Assembly: GCA_003118195.1 (NCBI GenBank)
Contig: BEXV01000781.1
Span: forward strand, 187,399 to 203,865
Reading direction: 5' to 3'
Source of the DNA: Hemicentrotus pulcherrimus
Lineage: Eukaryota; Echinodermata; Echinoidea; Camarodonta; Strongylocentrotidae
Length of the DNA: 16,467 nucleotides
Shown here: in pieces, positions 7,988 to 16,467 of the stretch
How the letters are laid out: every line of letters begins with the position of its first letter
Numbering within the stretch: the first letter of the stretch is position 1
Translations under genes and position numbers: made by a program
The notes under the pieces: model-generated
Seen by the model: only the letters and a program-made list of their open reading frames with translations
The model's database searches: none
What the model was told of the DNA's origin: nothing

Positions 7988-8647
7988 TTCTCCTAGTAGG
8001 ACATTCCGCCTAAGGATGCCATTGAGCGCGAAAAACAACAGCAACTATTGACAATGATTAAATGTTTCGACCAGGGACTTAATTGTAAAGGATTATGAAT
8101 GCCAACTTAATTTTCCTAAACCGAACAGTTTTAAAGTTTTTAAAAAAGCAGAAAACTTCTGCCTAACTTACCAATGAAGAAATTGTATTTGTTTTGTGTA
8201 TTCCATTTTTGGAAGTTCATTCACGATGTAAAAATAACTTTTTAAAAGAACAAGGAACATGTTAATTTGAACCATTGTCACGATTTGTGTAGCATTTTTG
8301 TTTGAAAAAAATCTTCTTTTTCTGTTTCAGATGCAAGATATAAGTTTAGAAGGAAGACGTGTCACACAGTCATAGCTGGCGCTATTACAATCATGTATAT
8401 AGTATTGCCAGTTGAGATATAGGGTATTATTAATGTTTTTAAGTATATCTTAAAGCTTGTCTTCATTTGTTTGTTGTTCACTGCCAAAGATTTTCTTTCT
8501 TTTTAAAAATATAACTATCATTGTTGAATATTGTATTATTTTGTACCATTCAACTGTCTTTATTCCATGCCCTAGAAGGGGTCGTAAAAAATGAAAATCA
8601 TTGGCCACCTCAGATTCTACGTTCTATGATAATAAAAATATTTCTAA
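7988..8647. other. AT-rich interval with no supported gene
   Basis: It holds one very strong plus-strand acceptor (TCTTCTTTTTCTGTTTCAG, ending 8330) followed by a short open segment and AATAAA at 8631. Not enough for a gene call. Confidence 0.4.
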
Positions 8648-8990
8648 TGATGATATTCCGCTTATATAGCGCTTAATACAAATGTCTCTAAACGCTTTAC
8701 ATAATATATTATTACCCTGGTCGTTGGATTCAGTGCTTGCCCGCACACACTGTGTGTACAATCTCTACTCCCTGGGGAGCATCCCAGCAAGTCGCCATTT
8801 TACAAGCGCCACCTGCAAATCAAACCACAATAAATTTCGCATCCTACCGGGTACCCATTTAACACCTGGGTGGAGAGTGGCAAATGTAGATCAATGTCTT
8901 GTCAAAGGACATTAGTGTCGCGGCGGGACTTGAATCGCGGACCTTGTGATCGACAGTCCGGTGACATATATCCACTTGACCACGACATCT
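8648..8990 (-). mobile_element. tRNA-derived SINE
   Basis: Read on the minus strand, the head near 8990 carries a pol III A box TGGTCAAGTGG (8982-8972) and a B box GATTCAAGTCC (8936-8926, one mismatch to GGTTCRANTCC), spaced as in tRNA genes. The tRNA-like part is mutated and has a long body behind it, so it is not a functional tRNA gene. The body ends near 8648 with GCGCTATATAAGCGGAATAT, a tail style common in invertebrate SINEs and their partner LINEs. The parent tRNA cannot be named safely. Confidence 0.75.
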
Positions 8991-9090
8991 CTACGATCTC
9001 ACTGATATGCATCAGTATGGTGCAATCGTCCGGCAAAACTCGCAAGGAAATACACATTATGAGGAAACGAGACACATACATACATACTTT

Positions 9091-9320
9091 AACCTACAAT
9101 TGATATTTCTTTAGCGCAAAATCCAATAAATTATTGCTCAATGCGCCTTACATGACAAAGTAATTCTAATGCCAAACAACAACGAAACGAGAAAAAGTAA
9201 TCTTTAGAAATAAACATTAAATTCTTCTTTAATTAAAGAGTCAACGTAGTGGAAGTGCGGACAACGGATAGGGCGTTCCATATTTTTGGGCCATAATGAG
9301 AGATATTACTACAATTCCCT
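9091..9320 (-). mobile_element. Probable SINE/LINE 3'-tail fragment
   Basis: It opens with a TTGATATTTCTTTAGCGCA block and an AATGCGCCTTACA block, similar in layout to the 8648 end of the neighbouring SINE. A GGGCGTTCCATATTTTTGGG block follows. No A or B box or reading frame is preserved. Confidence 0.35.
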
Positions 9321-9706
9321 GATTTCGAGTTGACACCTTCTGTGTTTTTTTGTAACATTACCTTTATGCATGGAAAACCAAGGGGAAAATAAATTGTATT
9401 TCAGATTTCTTGTTTCTTTATAACAATAATTGTCTCCTTTTTTCCTTCTCTCATTCCCTTTCTCTTGTTATCGCGCATTTTGTTTCGTTTGCCTTCCTTT
9501 GATAGAGGGGCGGCCGAGCGACTTCCAAGGTGAGAGGGGGGGGGGCACCAAGAAAAAATGGCACATACAAAGGGAAATTTCAAAGCGAAAATATACCATC
9601 TCTAAGACATTGGTGTATAACTCTACATTGTGATTACATGATTAGGGGTGATTTCAGTATTAGTTTCACTTTATACGATATGATTATGATGAAAAGGCGC
9701 AATGGT
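9321..9706. other. Low-complexity interval, no gene seen
   Basis: Pyrimidine-rich (9430-9500) then a GGGGCGGCCGAGCGAC patch and a 10-base G run near 9535. Open frames here are compositional. Confidence 0.4.
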
Positions 9707-10395
9707 CAATCATGAAAACGGGCACTTATGTGAATAAAAAAAGGGGCACTTTATCGGAGGTTAAGGGGGCATTTATCTGAAGTAACTTTTCGTACCTGAA
9801 AAGGGTCATTTACTAGAGAAGGGGAGGACTCTTTTTGTTAACAGGTCACTTATCATTAGGAAAAGGGGCACTTATTAGAAAGGAAAAGGGTCATTAGTTG
9901 AAAGAAAATAGGCACCGATCAGATTTTGAAGGAGCATGCATCGAACGTTGAAAATGGGTATCTTCTCGTACCTGAAAAGGGTCATTGACCAGAGAAGGGG
10001 CACTTATTAGAAAGGAAAAGAGGCACATATGAAAATATAAGGTGCTCTTATCCGAGCCAAAATGGGGGTAGTTATTAAAAGGGAAAGGAGCACTTATTAC
10101 AAAGTAGAAGGTGCACTAGTCAAAGTAAAAGAGGCACCTCTCAGATTTGAATTGGGCACTTCTCGTACCAGAAAGGGGGCACTTGTCGAGGGAAAAGTGG
10201 CATGTGTCCAAACAAAGGGGGACTTATCAGAGTTAAAAAGGGGAAGAGGCACTTTTACAAATTAATATAGAGGCACTTGTCAAAGTAAAAGGGGCACTAT
10301 TCCTATGTAAAAAGGGCACTTCTTACAAACTAAAAGGGGCATATTTCCTGGGACACTTTATGGGTGCGTGAAAAGTGTCGGGGGCACTGTAATAA
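9707..10395. repeat. Degenerate minisatellite with an AAAAGGGGCACTTATCAG-like unit
   Basis: About 25-30 diverged units of roughly 20-27 bp carry GGGCAC, GGTCAT or GGCACTT cores followed by AGAGAAA/AGTAAAA spacers. Larger blocks recur: CGTACCTGAAAAGGGTCATT at 9791 and 9967 and CGTACCAGAAAGGGGGCAC at 10164, spaced 176 and 197 bp. The right end has an inverted unit forming GGCACT-GTAATA-AGTGCC. Several frames stay open through it by composition only. Confidence 0.75.
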
Positions 10396-10540
10396 GTGCC
10401 GCCTCTGCTTTGATCATTCCTTATTTCGAAGCCTCGAAGAGTTATAGGACCATAATTTGAAACAACTTTCATCGTATTGACTGAGAGAACACGATGTTCA
10501 CACTGCCAAGGTGTGACGAAATTGTACATCGAGAAAATCG

Positions 10541-11101
10541 CGAACTCATTTTTTATTAAATTTCATTCATTTATTGGTCTAATGCAATGTTCATTCAAAC
10601 ATGGAACGCACATTGATTTAGCGCATGATAAGAAAAAACAATCAGCTACACCTGGGGGTGTTTCACAAAGATCCTAAGTTGAACTTAACTCTTAGTGTGA
10701 CTTAAAATTCATGGAAAGCCATTTGTAGCCTTAAATTTAAATATATTCATAAGTGAAAAAACAAGTATTTTAGACTTTTCATAAATTCCACAGCAAGAAC
10801 AGAAAATCTCCCATGATAATTGAAAATATGAATGATTTGAATCAACATTTTATGCCTTTTAAAATAACTTTTACAAAATATTTTCAGAGATGCTATGGCT
10901 TTCCATAATTTTTAAGTCCAACTAAGAGTTAAGTTCAACTTAGGATCTTTGTGAAACACCCCCCAGGGAGAGTGTACTCAGTTCTGTAAAACAAATACAA
11001 TAAAATATGGTATACAGCTACTTAGTAGTTGGTGTTACAGAGCATAGAACCTGCAGCTGCCCCGCTTTGGAACCCATACACAACCCTAAAATTGCACATC
11101 C
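10541..11101. repeat. Dispersed repeat, copy 2, interrupted by a foldback element
   Basis: It has the same block order as 6386-6705. The left part (10541-10650) ends ACAATCAGCTACA and the right part (10968-11101) resumes before ACAAATACAATAAAATATGG. The 317 bp between is a separate insertion. Confidence 0.65.
10651..10967. mobile_element. 317-bp foldback (MITE-like) element with about 70-bp terminal inverted repeats
   Basis: The left end (10651-10720) begins CCTGGGGGTGTTTCACAAAG and continues through CCTAAGTTGAACTTAACTC to ATGGAAAGCC. The right end (10898-10967) is its reverse complement with only a few mismatches. There is no coding capacity, so it is non-autonomous. No clear target-site duplication is visible, so the superfamily is not assigned. 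Confidence 0.85.
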
Positions 11102-11202
11102 TTATAAATTTTGAGCTACAAAAAGTACTCGAAAGTGTGAAAACCACTTTTTGGTTATTGGGTCTCTGCTTTACGTTTATCTCCAAATCTCATTACCTTT
11201 CT

Positions 11203-11228
11203 ATGTTTGTTTGTTTGTTTGTTTGTTG
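11203..11228. repeat. (GTTT)n microsatellite
   Basis: Five to six GTTT units on the plus strand. Listed as low-complexity DNA only. Confidence 0.7.
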
Positions 11229-11952
11229 TATAACGCGTCACTACTGGGTTATAAAAAGATTCGCCTGATAATGGGGCGTGGAACGGGGGGGGGGGGTTCC
11301 CATAGGTTTATGTTTATTAACCCATCCTAATTTGCCTGATTGGACCCCTTCCATTGTTTACAAAATCCCGGAGCCTTTGTACATACTGGAAATGAACAAT
11401 TTCCAACTAGTACAATTAAATGATGATGTTTCATGGTTTGAACATCATGCTTTTCTTCAAATATCATAAATTAACAAAAATTCTACACATGAAATATTTA
11501 TAAAGAAAAGAATCCCTCCGATTTGTTAAACATGTATATGTAAAATTAATTAGATTTATAGTTTAAACGAACCGTCTGAAAAGGGTTCAGAGTACTTGTG
11601 TACTTGTTTTTGTTTGTATAATTATCTTTAATTTGGTAAAGTATACACGAATCCTAGTATATGGGAACGTGTGAAAGAGCAAACAACCTTGCATCCACGT
11701 CAGCATTCGGCGCTGAAACAAGATTATAATGCAAGCCTGTGCAAGTGGATTGGTGGAATGGTCATTCAGTGCTTGACCTGAATAAAACTCATCGTCATTC
11801 TCCGATAAAACATATGGCTTCTTCTTGATTGTAGAACCATAATCTGCTTAGAGAGGAATTATACCTAATGGCTGCAGGGACTATAGTCACTGGAACTCCA
11901 ATCATATTACAATATAGGTGAATTGTATACGGACTCAGCTCACCACTTTGTG

Positions 11953-11953
11953 N
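11953..11953. other. Assembly join or gap (N)
   Basis: A single N in unique-looking AT-rich DNA. No repeat copy was seen across it. Confidence 0.7.
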
Positions 11954-12074
11954 CCCTCAAAAAAAGTTCGATTTCACAAAACAAGACAATAATTCGTTCA
12001 TTCCTTTTTCATTGGAGAATATGAGACACGATCTAGAGGTGTACCCCAGTCACACCAACGGGACCCACACCAGG

Positions 12075-12200
12075 CCCCCGTTTCACAAAACTGGTCACCA
12101 GTGACAAATTGCAGTTTTTGTTATAAGCTAGTGAAATCCTTGCTTCTGATTGGTTATCAGCACCTATTGGCCAAGAATCAGTCGGCTAGGAGATTATCAA
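12075..12200. mobile_element. Possible one-ended fragment of a GTTTCACAAA-type foldback element
   Basis: It begins GCCCCCGTTTCACAAAACTG, resembling the tips of the element at 10651-10967, then holds a short CTGGTCACCAG palindrome and a TTGCTTCTGATTGGTTATCA block. No matching inverted end was found, so its right limit is approximate. Confidence 0.35.
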
Positions 12201-13703
12201 TACCGGTACTATCTTTGTAGAGGTGCATTATCGATCTGCTTTCCAATGAAAAGTCGAACGTGAACTTACAAAGGTTTTAAAAATTTTAGTTTGGGGGTGT
12301 TGAATAAAGGGCTGGACGGTCGCACACGTCGTTCAAGTACCCTAAAAAGGACAGCTGAGCTTGTAGAGTACATTGTTGCCGAGACGTAATAATGTTAGGC
12401 ATATGTTGTTATTAACAATCGAGGAGGTGAATCCGTACAAATTTAGATTATCACTTTACCAGGTCACTTTATCATCACCAATTTCCATGCTGACTGTGTG
12501 TCTCGAAACACTGTGGCAACGCCATCTTTGTTTATTTGCATCCTTATGATTTAAAACATTAACACAAATCTTTATTGATTTTCACACTGAACTTCCAACG
12601 ACATGATTGTCAAACCCAGAGAGTAAACCATCCCGTGTTCATTTCGGAGAAACACAAACGAAAACTCTTACGTAAGTATACCTGTATCGTCTAGCCTCAA
12701 ATACTAGAATGGTATCGATTTTGCTTAGTGAAGTGACGAGTTAATTAAAAAGAAATAGCGTCTGTGGATGTCACCAAAGGACTTCATAGCTGTGAATAAA
12801 GCAGTGATCAAAAGGTTTGATGAGGCCTTTCATTACTTCTCAAGACTCGAACCGATGCCTTTTGACAACGCAAGTCTACGTTCAGGCGACCGTACAAATT
12901 GTGACGTCAGGAACGCGCGTTATTGTTCGGGGGATTTTATTCCGATTTCTATGATAATGAGCCAAAGATGCTTCACTCTCATTTGGAGTGCAGTGGGGTA
13001 GGAACAACTACATCGCACTGCGGAGCTTTTAGTGATTTGGGATCAATTGTTATTCTGGGATATTTCGATGAGATGTTATTGGAAATCGTCACCGCACTTA
13101 CTCCCACTTTATCAGATCGTGGTTTGATAACTGAACAAATTTGCACAGTTGATCGCGGGTAATTTTACAACTTGGAAACGAGATAATTAAGTGTCTTATT
13201 CTCTTGAACTCTGGAATCATTACCATGACTGCCGCGTCCATTGAGGTCGAGCGATTGTGACCTTAATTACTCTAGACTTGAGGCTCTTATTTTTCTTCAA
13301 TTTTGTTTCTTTACTCTTCTTGGATGACGTATATGCTTGAGGAATCCATGAGAGTTGTTTCCAGCGAAGAATAGACCACAAGCTGCTGACAACACTTCAC
13401 ACTTTTGTAACCAGTCTTGTTAATACCAATTGATAACCAGTTGATGGACATCGTCGCGTCTCACCACTAAGCCTCTTACATCTGCATTGTTACTCTTCGC
13501 TTAGGGTTCTGGACCCCTTCGGGCTTAATCTCTCGTTTAGAATTGTCGCCTGGCAGTTATAACGCAATAACGGAATGAGTTGATTATTTGAATGGAGGGA
13601 AGCACTGGATAACCAACATCCAGAATTAACTTTGATTAAGCTGATTGGAAACGCGTGAACATTTGGAATCCGTGAGGCTGGTTGGAGCCGACCCCCGTAC
13701 AAA
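12201..13703 (+). other. 5' flank and possible 5'UTR of the 13704 gene; no clear coding exon
   Basis: Two overlapping open frames (12768-13001 and 12923-13162) occur, but neither has a convincing protein sequence or splice pair. A pyrimidine-rich acceptor-like site (TTACTCTTCGCTTAG) ends at 13504, so a 5'UTR exon could run 13505-14300. No TATA box could be tied to a start site. Confidence 0.3.
12902..12909. promoter_or_regulatory. Full palindromic CRE-like site TGACGTCA
   Basis: An exact CREB/ATF consensus octamer lies about 800 bp upstream of the start codon at 13704, in a stretch richer in GC than its surroundings. An 8-mer can occur by chance; it is listed because more cores cluster at 14357-14413. 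Confidence 0.3.
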
Positions 13704-14300
13704 ATGGGGGTGACGGTGAGTAAGAACGAGGGGACAAACACAAGGACTAGTAAACCCCTGCAGGATTTCAAGAAGGTGTCAACAAGGGTGGGCAAGATCG
13801 GGGTCCTAGCCCGACAGGCCCGGCTCAAGAGCGAATCGAAAAACGGAGACGCGGTCCCGACATCGGTCCCGACATATTCCTCAACTTCTTATGGACACAG
13901 GGAAGATTTAACTCTTCAGCCTAAAAATGAAAATACCTCATATCGGAGACCTTCCGTTGCTCAGTTCTACGACGGGGACGATACAGGACATACTCTGGTA
14001 TACAAGGACACTGCCGACGCTTGGGCGGCGCTCAGGGCAGGTACGGTCGTAGACAGTCTGGAGGAAATTCCCGAAACTGAAATAAGCGTGGTGGAAAGTA
14101 CACTTGGAGGGTACAAGACGGTGGAGAAAACGCGCGGAGCAACGGGGACGCATCATCTCACCAGCGATGGCGAGTTCGATAGCGGGACCGACTCCACCTA
14201 TTTGGGGAGTATCAGAGAACAGCCTTTATCGTCGAGCAAGGAAGATGATTTCATCATTCCTTTTTCGGACGGCGTCGAACCCCAAGGGTGGAAAGAGAAG
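13704..14300 (+). CDS. First coding exon of an unrecognised, probably N-myristoylated protein
   Basis: The exon holds 199 codons and ends in phase 0 at a donor AAG|GTAAAC. The ATG has a strong context (AAAATGG), and an in-frame TGA at 13656-13658 fixes it as the first start. The protein begins MGVTVS, fitting the N-myristoyltransferase pattern (Gly2, Ser6). Residues 7-44 are basic (KK at 23-24, several R and K), as in proteins that pair a myristate with a basic patch to bind membranes. Residues 108-130 are acidic (DSLEEIPETE), and 153-170 are Ser/Asp/Gly-rich. No transmembrane segment or catalytic motif is visible, and much of it looks disordered. GC content is well above the flanks. If the donor is unused, translation ends 12 codons later at 14337-14339. 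I do not recognise the family, and later exons were not found. Confidence 0.68.
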
Positions 14301-14342
14301 GTAAACAATTCACTTGTACAGAATAGCTCTAATATTTAAACC

Positions 14343-14422
14343 CGCTACACACGTTGCGTCAATTTGCCTGACGGAGCACTGCGTCAGCGACTGGTTCCCT
14401 CTTTGACGCGTCATGTGTGGGT
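14343..14422. repeat. Foldback with five TGACG/CGTCA cores
   Basis: An imperfect inverted repeat pairs CTACACACGTTGCGTCAA with the complement of TTGACGCGTCATGTGTGGG, and an inner pair CTGACG/CGTCAG lies between. CGTCA or TGACG occurs at 14357, 14369, 14382, 14404 and 14409, the last two forming the palindrome TGACGCGTCA. It sits just inside the first intron of the 13704 gene. It may be a small foldback transposon, a regulatory cluster, or both. Confidence 0.5.
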
Positions 14423-15365
14423 GATAGAGCAATGATTGCAAGAAGAAGAATGCCAACGCTGCGTGTAAATATTGGCGTATTGGTGTATAGGCTTATTGTC
14501 TTCTCATGCATGCTTAACAGAGCAGGTCATTTAATAACGCAATCGAATCGAGGCCTCATGTACAAGAGAAGCATATGGCTAGGCCAGTTCAAACATGAAT
14601 ACAATTTCATGAATTTCTCTACCGAAATGGTTACATAAAAGACATTGCCCGATGTAGAATCAAAAGTAATTCGTAACAGATAAAGTAAAGGCAATTATTC
14701 GTCATTAGGATCCCGACATTGAAGCACCCGTAAATCTTACATTTAAAAGAAAAGATAATGGTCTATTAAATAGGTTTAAAAAGGATTATCATTTTTAAAA
14801 ACTTGTTTCCTTTTTTTATTTACCTTTTGTATTATGTCAATAGTACCTTAGTATCTTACCTATTACAAGACAATTTGCGTTTTGACTGTTAAAATACAGT
14901 CATTCGTAATTACTACCATGACAGGTTAACAAAGACTTAAATTAGTTAATTGATTATATAACGAAAATGGCCCATACCTCTCTATTCTGCCGCAAGATAC
15001 TGAAAAAAGATGAAGGTATACGCAAGTTAGGTCAAATTTTTATTCTTCAATGTTTTGTGTACATACAGTATTATATAAAACGTGCTAACATTTCTACGGA
15101 ATTTCAAATACATTTGCAAAATATATCGCTCATCATCACGATACATTACATACACTTTGCAAGGTGAATTATATTTAACTGATGTTCTATTTGTTTGTAT
15201 GTCTATAAGGTAACCCTTAATGTAACAATTGCCAACATTATTACCATAACCATTACATTCTAGGTATTTTTTAAATCAAAATCATGATGACATTTGTTTT
15301 GCCGATTATCCCTGCAGAGTCTATAACTTGCGCGGTAACCCGCATTCTCCCATACAGATCGTATT
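14423..15365 (+). other. Probable intron 1 of the 13704 gene; no certain exon
   Basis: AT-rich. A 21-bp open segment at 14709-14729 has acceptor-like and GTAAAT flanks in phase 0, and a long pyrimidine tract ends at an AG near 14844 before 13 open codons. Neither is strong enough to call. Confidence 0.35.
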
Positions 15366-15453
15366 ACTATCATCGTCACCACCACGATCATCATTTTTTT
15401 CATAACTATCATCACTACCATCACCATCATCACCATCACAGCTATCATCATCG
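15366..15453. repeat. CAT/CAC triplet microsatellite
   Basis: Imperfect ATCATCACC, ACCACCACG and CATCACCATCATCACC runs. His/Tyr-rich and Met/Val-rich open frames on either strand are artefacts. Confidence 0.75.
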
Positions 15454-15540
15454 TTTATGTGGCTACAATAATGATCATATATAAAATTGATAATCCTTAT
15501 ATACTAAATTAAGAAAATTTGAACATGTCAAAAGTCTTCA

Positions 15541-15651
15541 AAAGAGAGAGAGAGGGAGAGAGAGGGGGAGATTGGGGAGGAGAAGGAGAGATTGGGATAA
15601 CGAGGAGAGAGAGAGAGAGAGAAAGGAAGAGAGAGAGAGAGAGAGATAGGT

Positions 15652-15684
<33 letters not shown>

Positions 15685-15685
15685 G
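15541..15685. repeat. Second polypurine (GA)n tract
   Basis: About 145 bp of AGAGAG and GGGAGA repeats on the plus strand with few pyrimidine interruptions. Confidence 0.85.
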
Positions 15686-15801
15686 TTTATTTGGGTACGG
15701 TATTATATCGAACCATATATATTATCACGATTAAATATCCAATTCTGATTTGTACATGTAGGTCATCTTTTGGGAGATATCTAAATTTCAATGAAGACTA
15801 A

Positions 15802-15897
15802 TGGGGCGTTGCAAAAAAGTTGCAATTGATTGCAAGTTGCAAAATTTGCAACTGATATTTGCAATCGGTTGCAACTCAACTTTCTTGCAACGCCCCA
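15802..15897. mobile_element. 96-bp palindromic element, copy 1
   Basis: The tips are TGGGGCGTTGCAAAAAAGTT and its near complement AACTTTCTTGCAACGCCCCA. The interior repeats TTGCAA in both orientations. Non-coding. Confidence 0.75.
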
Positions 15898-15977
15898 CTT
15901 GCCTCCTAAATTTCCTAGGATATTATTAGGTTCGAAGTTTTAACAATTCAATTAAGTTAACTAGATATAGCTTTTAA

Positions 15978-16062
15978 TCCCCCGTTGCAAGAATGTTGAG
16001 TTGCGATCAATTGCAAATTTGCAATTAATCGCAAGACTTACGCTTGATCTTGCAACGCCCCA
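15978..16062. mobile_element. 85-bp palindromic element, copy 2 of the same family
   Basis: The left tip TCCCCCGTTGCAAGAATGTT and right tip ATCTTGCAACGCCCCA match the tips of 15802-15897 with substitutions. The interior has TTGCAAATTTGCAA. The interior differs enough to be an independent insertion. Confidence 0.65.
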
Positions 16063-16467
16063 TCAGTTCTATAGTTTTAATCGCAGCATCGTATATATTA
16101 TACGTCTAGCACGTCTAGTCACGCAATGCCTTTCCACTATTATGTACAGCAACTATACTTCCAAAAAATCAACATAATGCCATTTCAGTAGCCTTGTGCG
16201 TCGCCAACTGAAAGATGCGGACATCACATGCATTACGTAATCCTAACATGATTTCTATCCGACATTCATTTCGGTGTTGACACTGATTTTTGGAAAATAG
16301 TTGCTATCGTGTTGTACTATTACTGTCCATTGCTTAGCCGAGACTCAATGTTGATAAAGTCTCCCTGTCTATAGCTTAATTCAAAGGGAATTCTAACCCT
16401 TATGACTTCATAGTATATATTTTATATGAAAATAAGAGAAAGAGATTGGCGAAAGTTTGAAATAAAT
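16063..16467. other. AT-rich end of window, nothing recognised
   Basis: No open frame, splice pair, repeat or RNA gene could be supported in this stretch. Confidence 0.4.

Larger units (their letters stand above)
11102..12074. other. AT-rich interval, no gene seen
   Basis: It contains a 12-base G run (11285-11296), the GTTT microsatellite and the N at 11953. Short open frames have no convincing protein character or splice sites. Confidence 0.4.

Noticed and set aside
8913..8985. Possible functional tRNA gene on the minus strand
   Set aside because: The A and B boxes are present but the stems are mutated and the sequence is joined to a SINE body.
12768..13162. Two overlapping open frames of 77 and 79 codons upstream of the 13704 exon
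   Set aside because: They overlap in different frames with no supporting splice pair or recognisable motif.
14709..14729. Possible 7-codon micro-exon (DPDIEAP) after the 13704 exon
   Set aside because: Phase 0 on both sides, but the acceptor tract is weak and a 21-bp open segment is not evidence by itself.

Overview
The window looks like intron-rich animal DNA, not bacterial. It is AT-rich, gene-poor and full of foldback elements, microsatellites, a tRNA-derived SINE, a complex tandem array and G/C homopolymer runs of 10-12 bases. The style of the repeats (palindromic elements ending in TGGGGCGTTGCAA, and foldbacks with GTTTCACAAAG near their tips) suggests a marine invertebrate deuterostome, most likely an echinoderm such as a sea urchin. 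That placement is inference, not proof. Single N characters at 2369, 7987 and 11953 look like scaffold joins, so distances across them are uncertain.

Right-to-left on the minus strand (6114 to 1319) lie the first five coding exons of a transmembrane prolyl 4-hydroxylase, P4HTM. I rebuilt it from splice signals, reading phase and remembered similarity to the vertebrate protein. The order is: a membrane-anchor exon (5848-6114), a short linker exon (4712-4793), an exon with the start of the conserved domain and a complete EF-hand loop (3905-4059), an exon of 62 bp (1888-1949) and a 35-bp micro-exon (1319-1353) that opens the second EF-hand. The catalytic dioxygenase exons would lie beyond the left edge. 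Two plus-strand candidate exons (281-420 and 965-1030) may be the 3' end of another gene, but they would have to lie inside a P4HTM intron.

From 6200 to 11100 the window is almost all repeats. These are a short 25-bp tandem, a dispersed repeat, an alternating A/B higher-order tandem array (6802-7986) that stops at an N, a minus-strand SINE with pol III A and B boxes (about 8648-8990), a degenerate minisatellite built on a GGGGCACTTAT-like core (9707-10395), and a second copy of the dispersed repeat split by a 317-bp foldback element.

On the right, a plus-strand first coding exon (13704-14300, 199 codons) encodes an unrecognised protein with an N-myristoylation-type start (MGVTVS). A cluster of CGTCA/TGACG motifs in a foldback follows its splice donor, and a full TGACGTCA site lies about 800 bp upstream. 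Beyond are a CAT-triplet microsatellite, a GA tract and two small related palindromic elements. I found no novel multi-gene system. The most distinctive structures are the A/B array, the split P4HTM 5' end and the orphan myristoylated exon.
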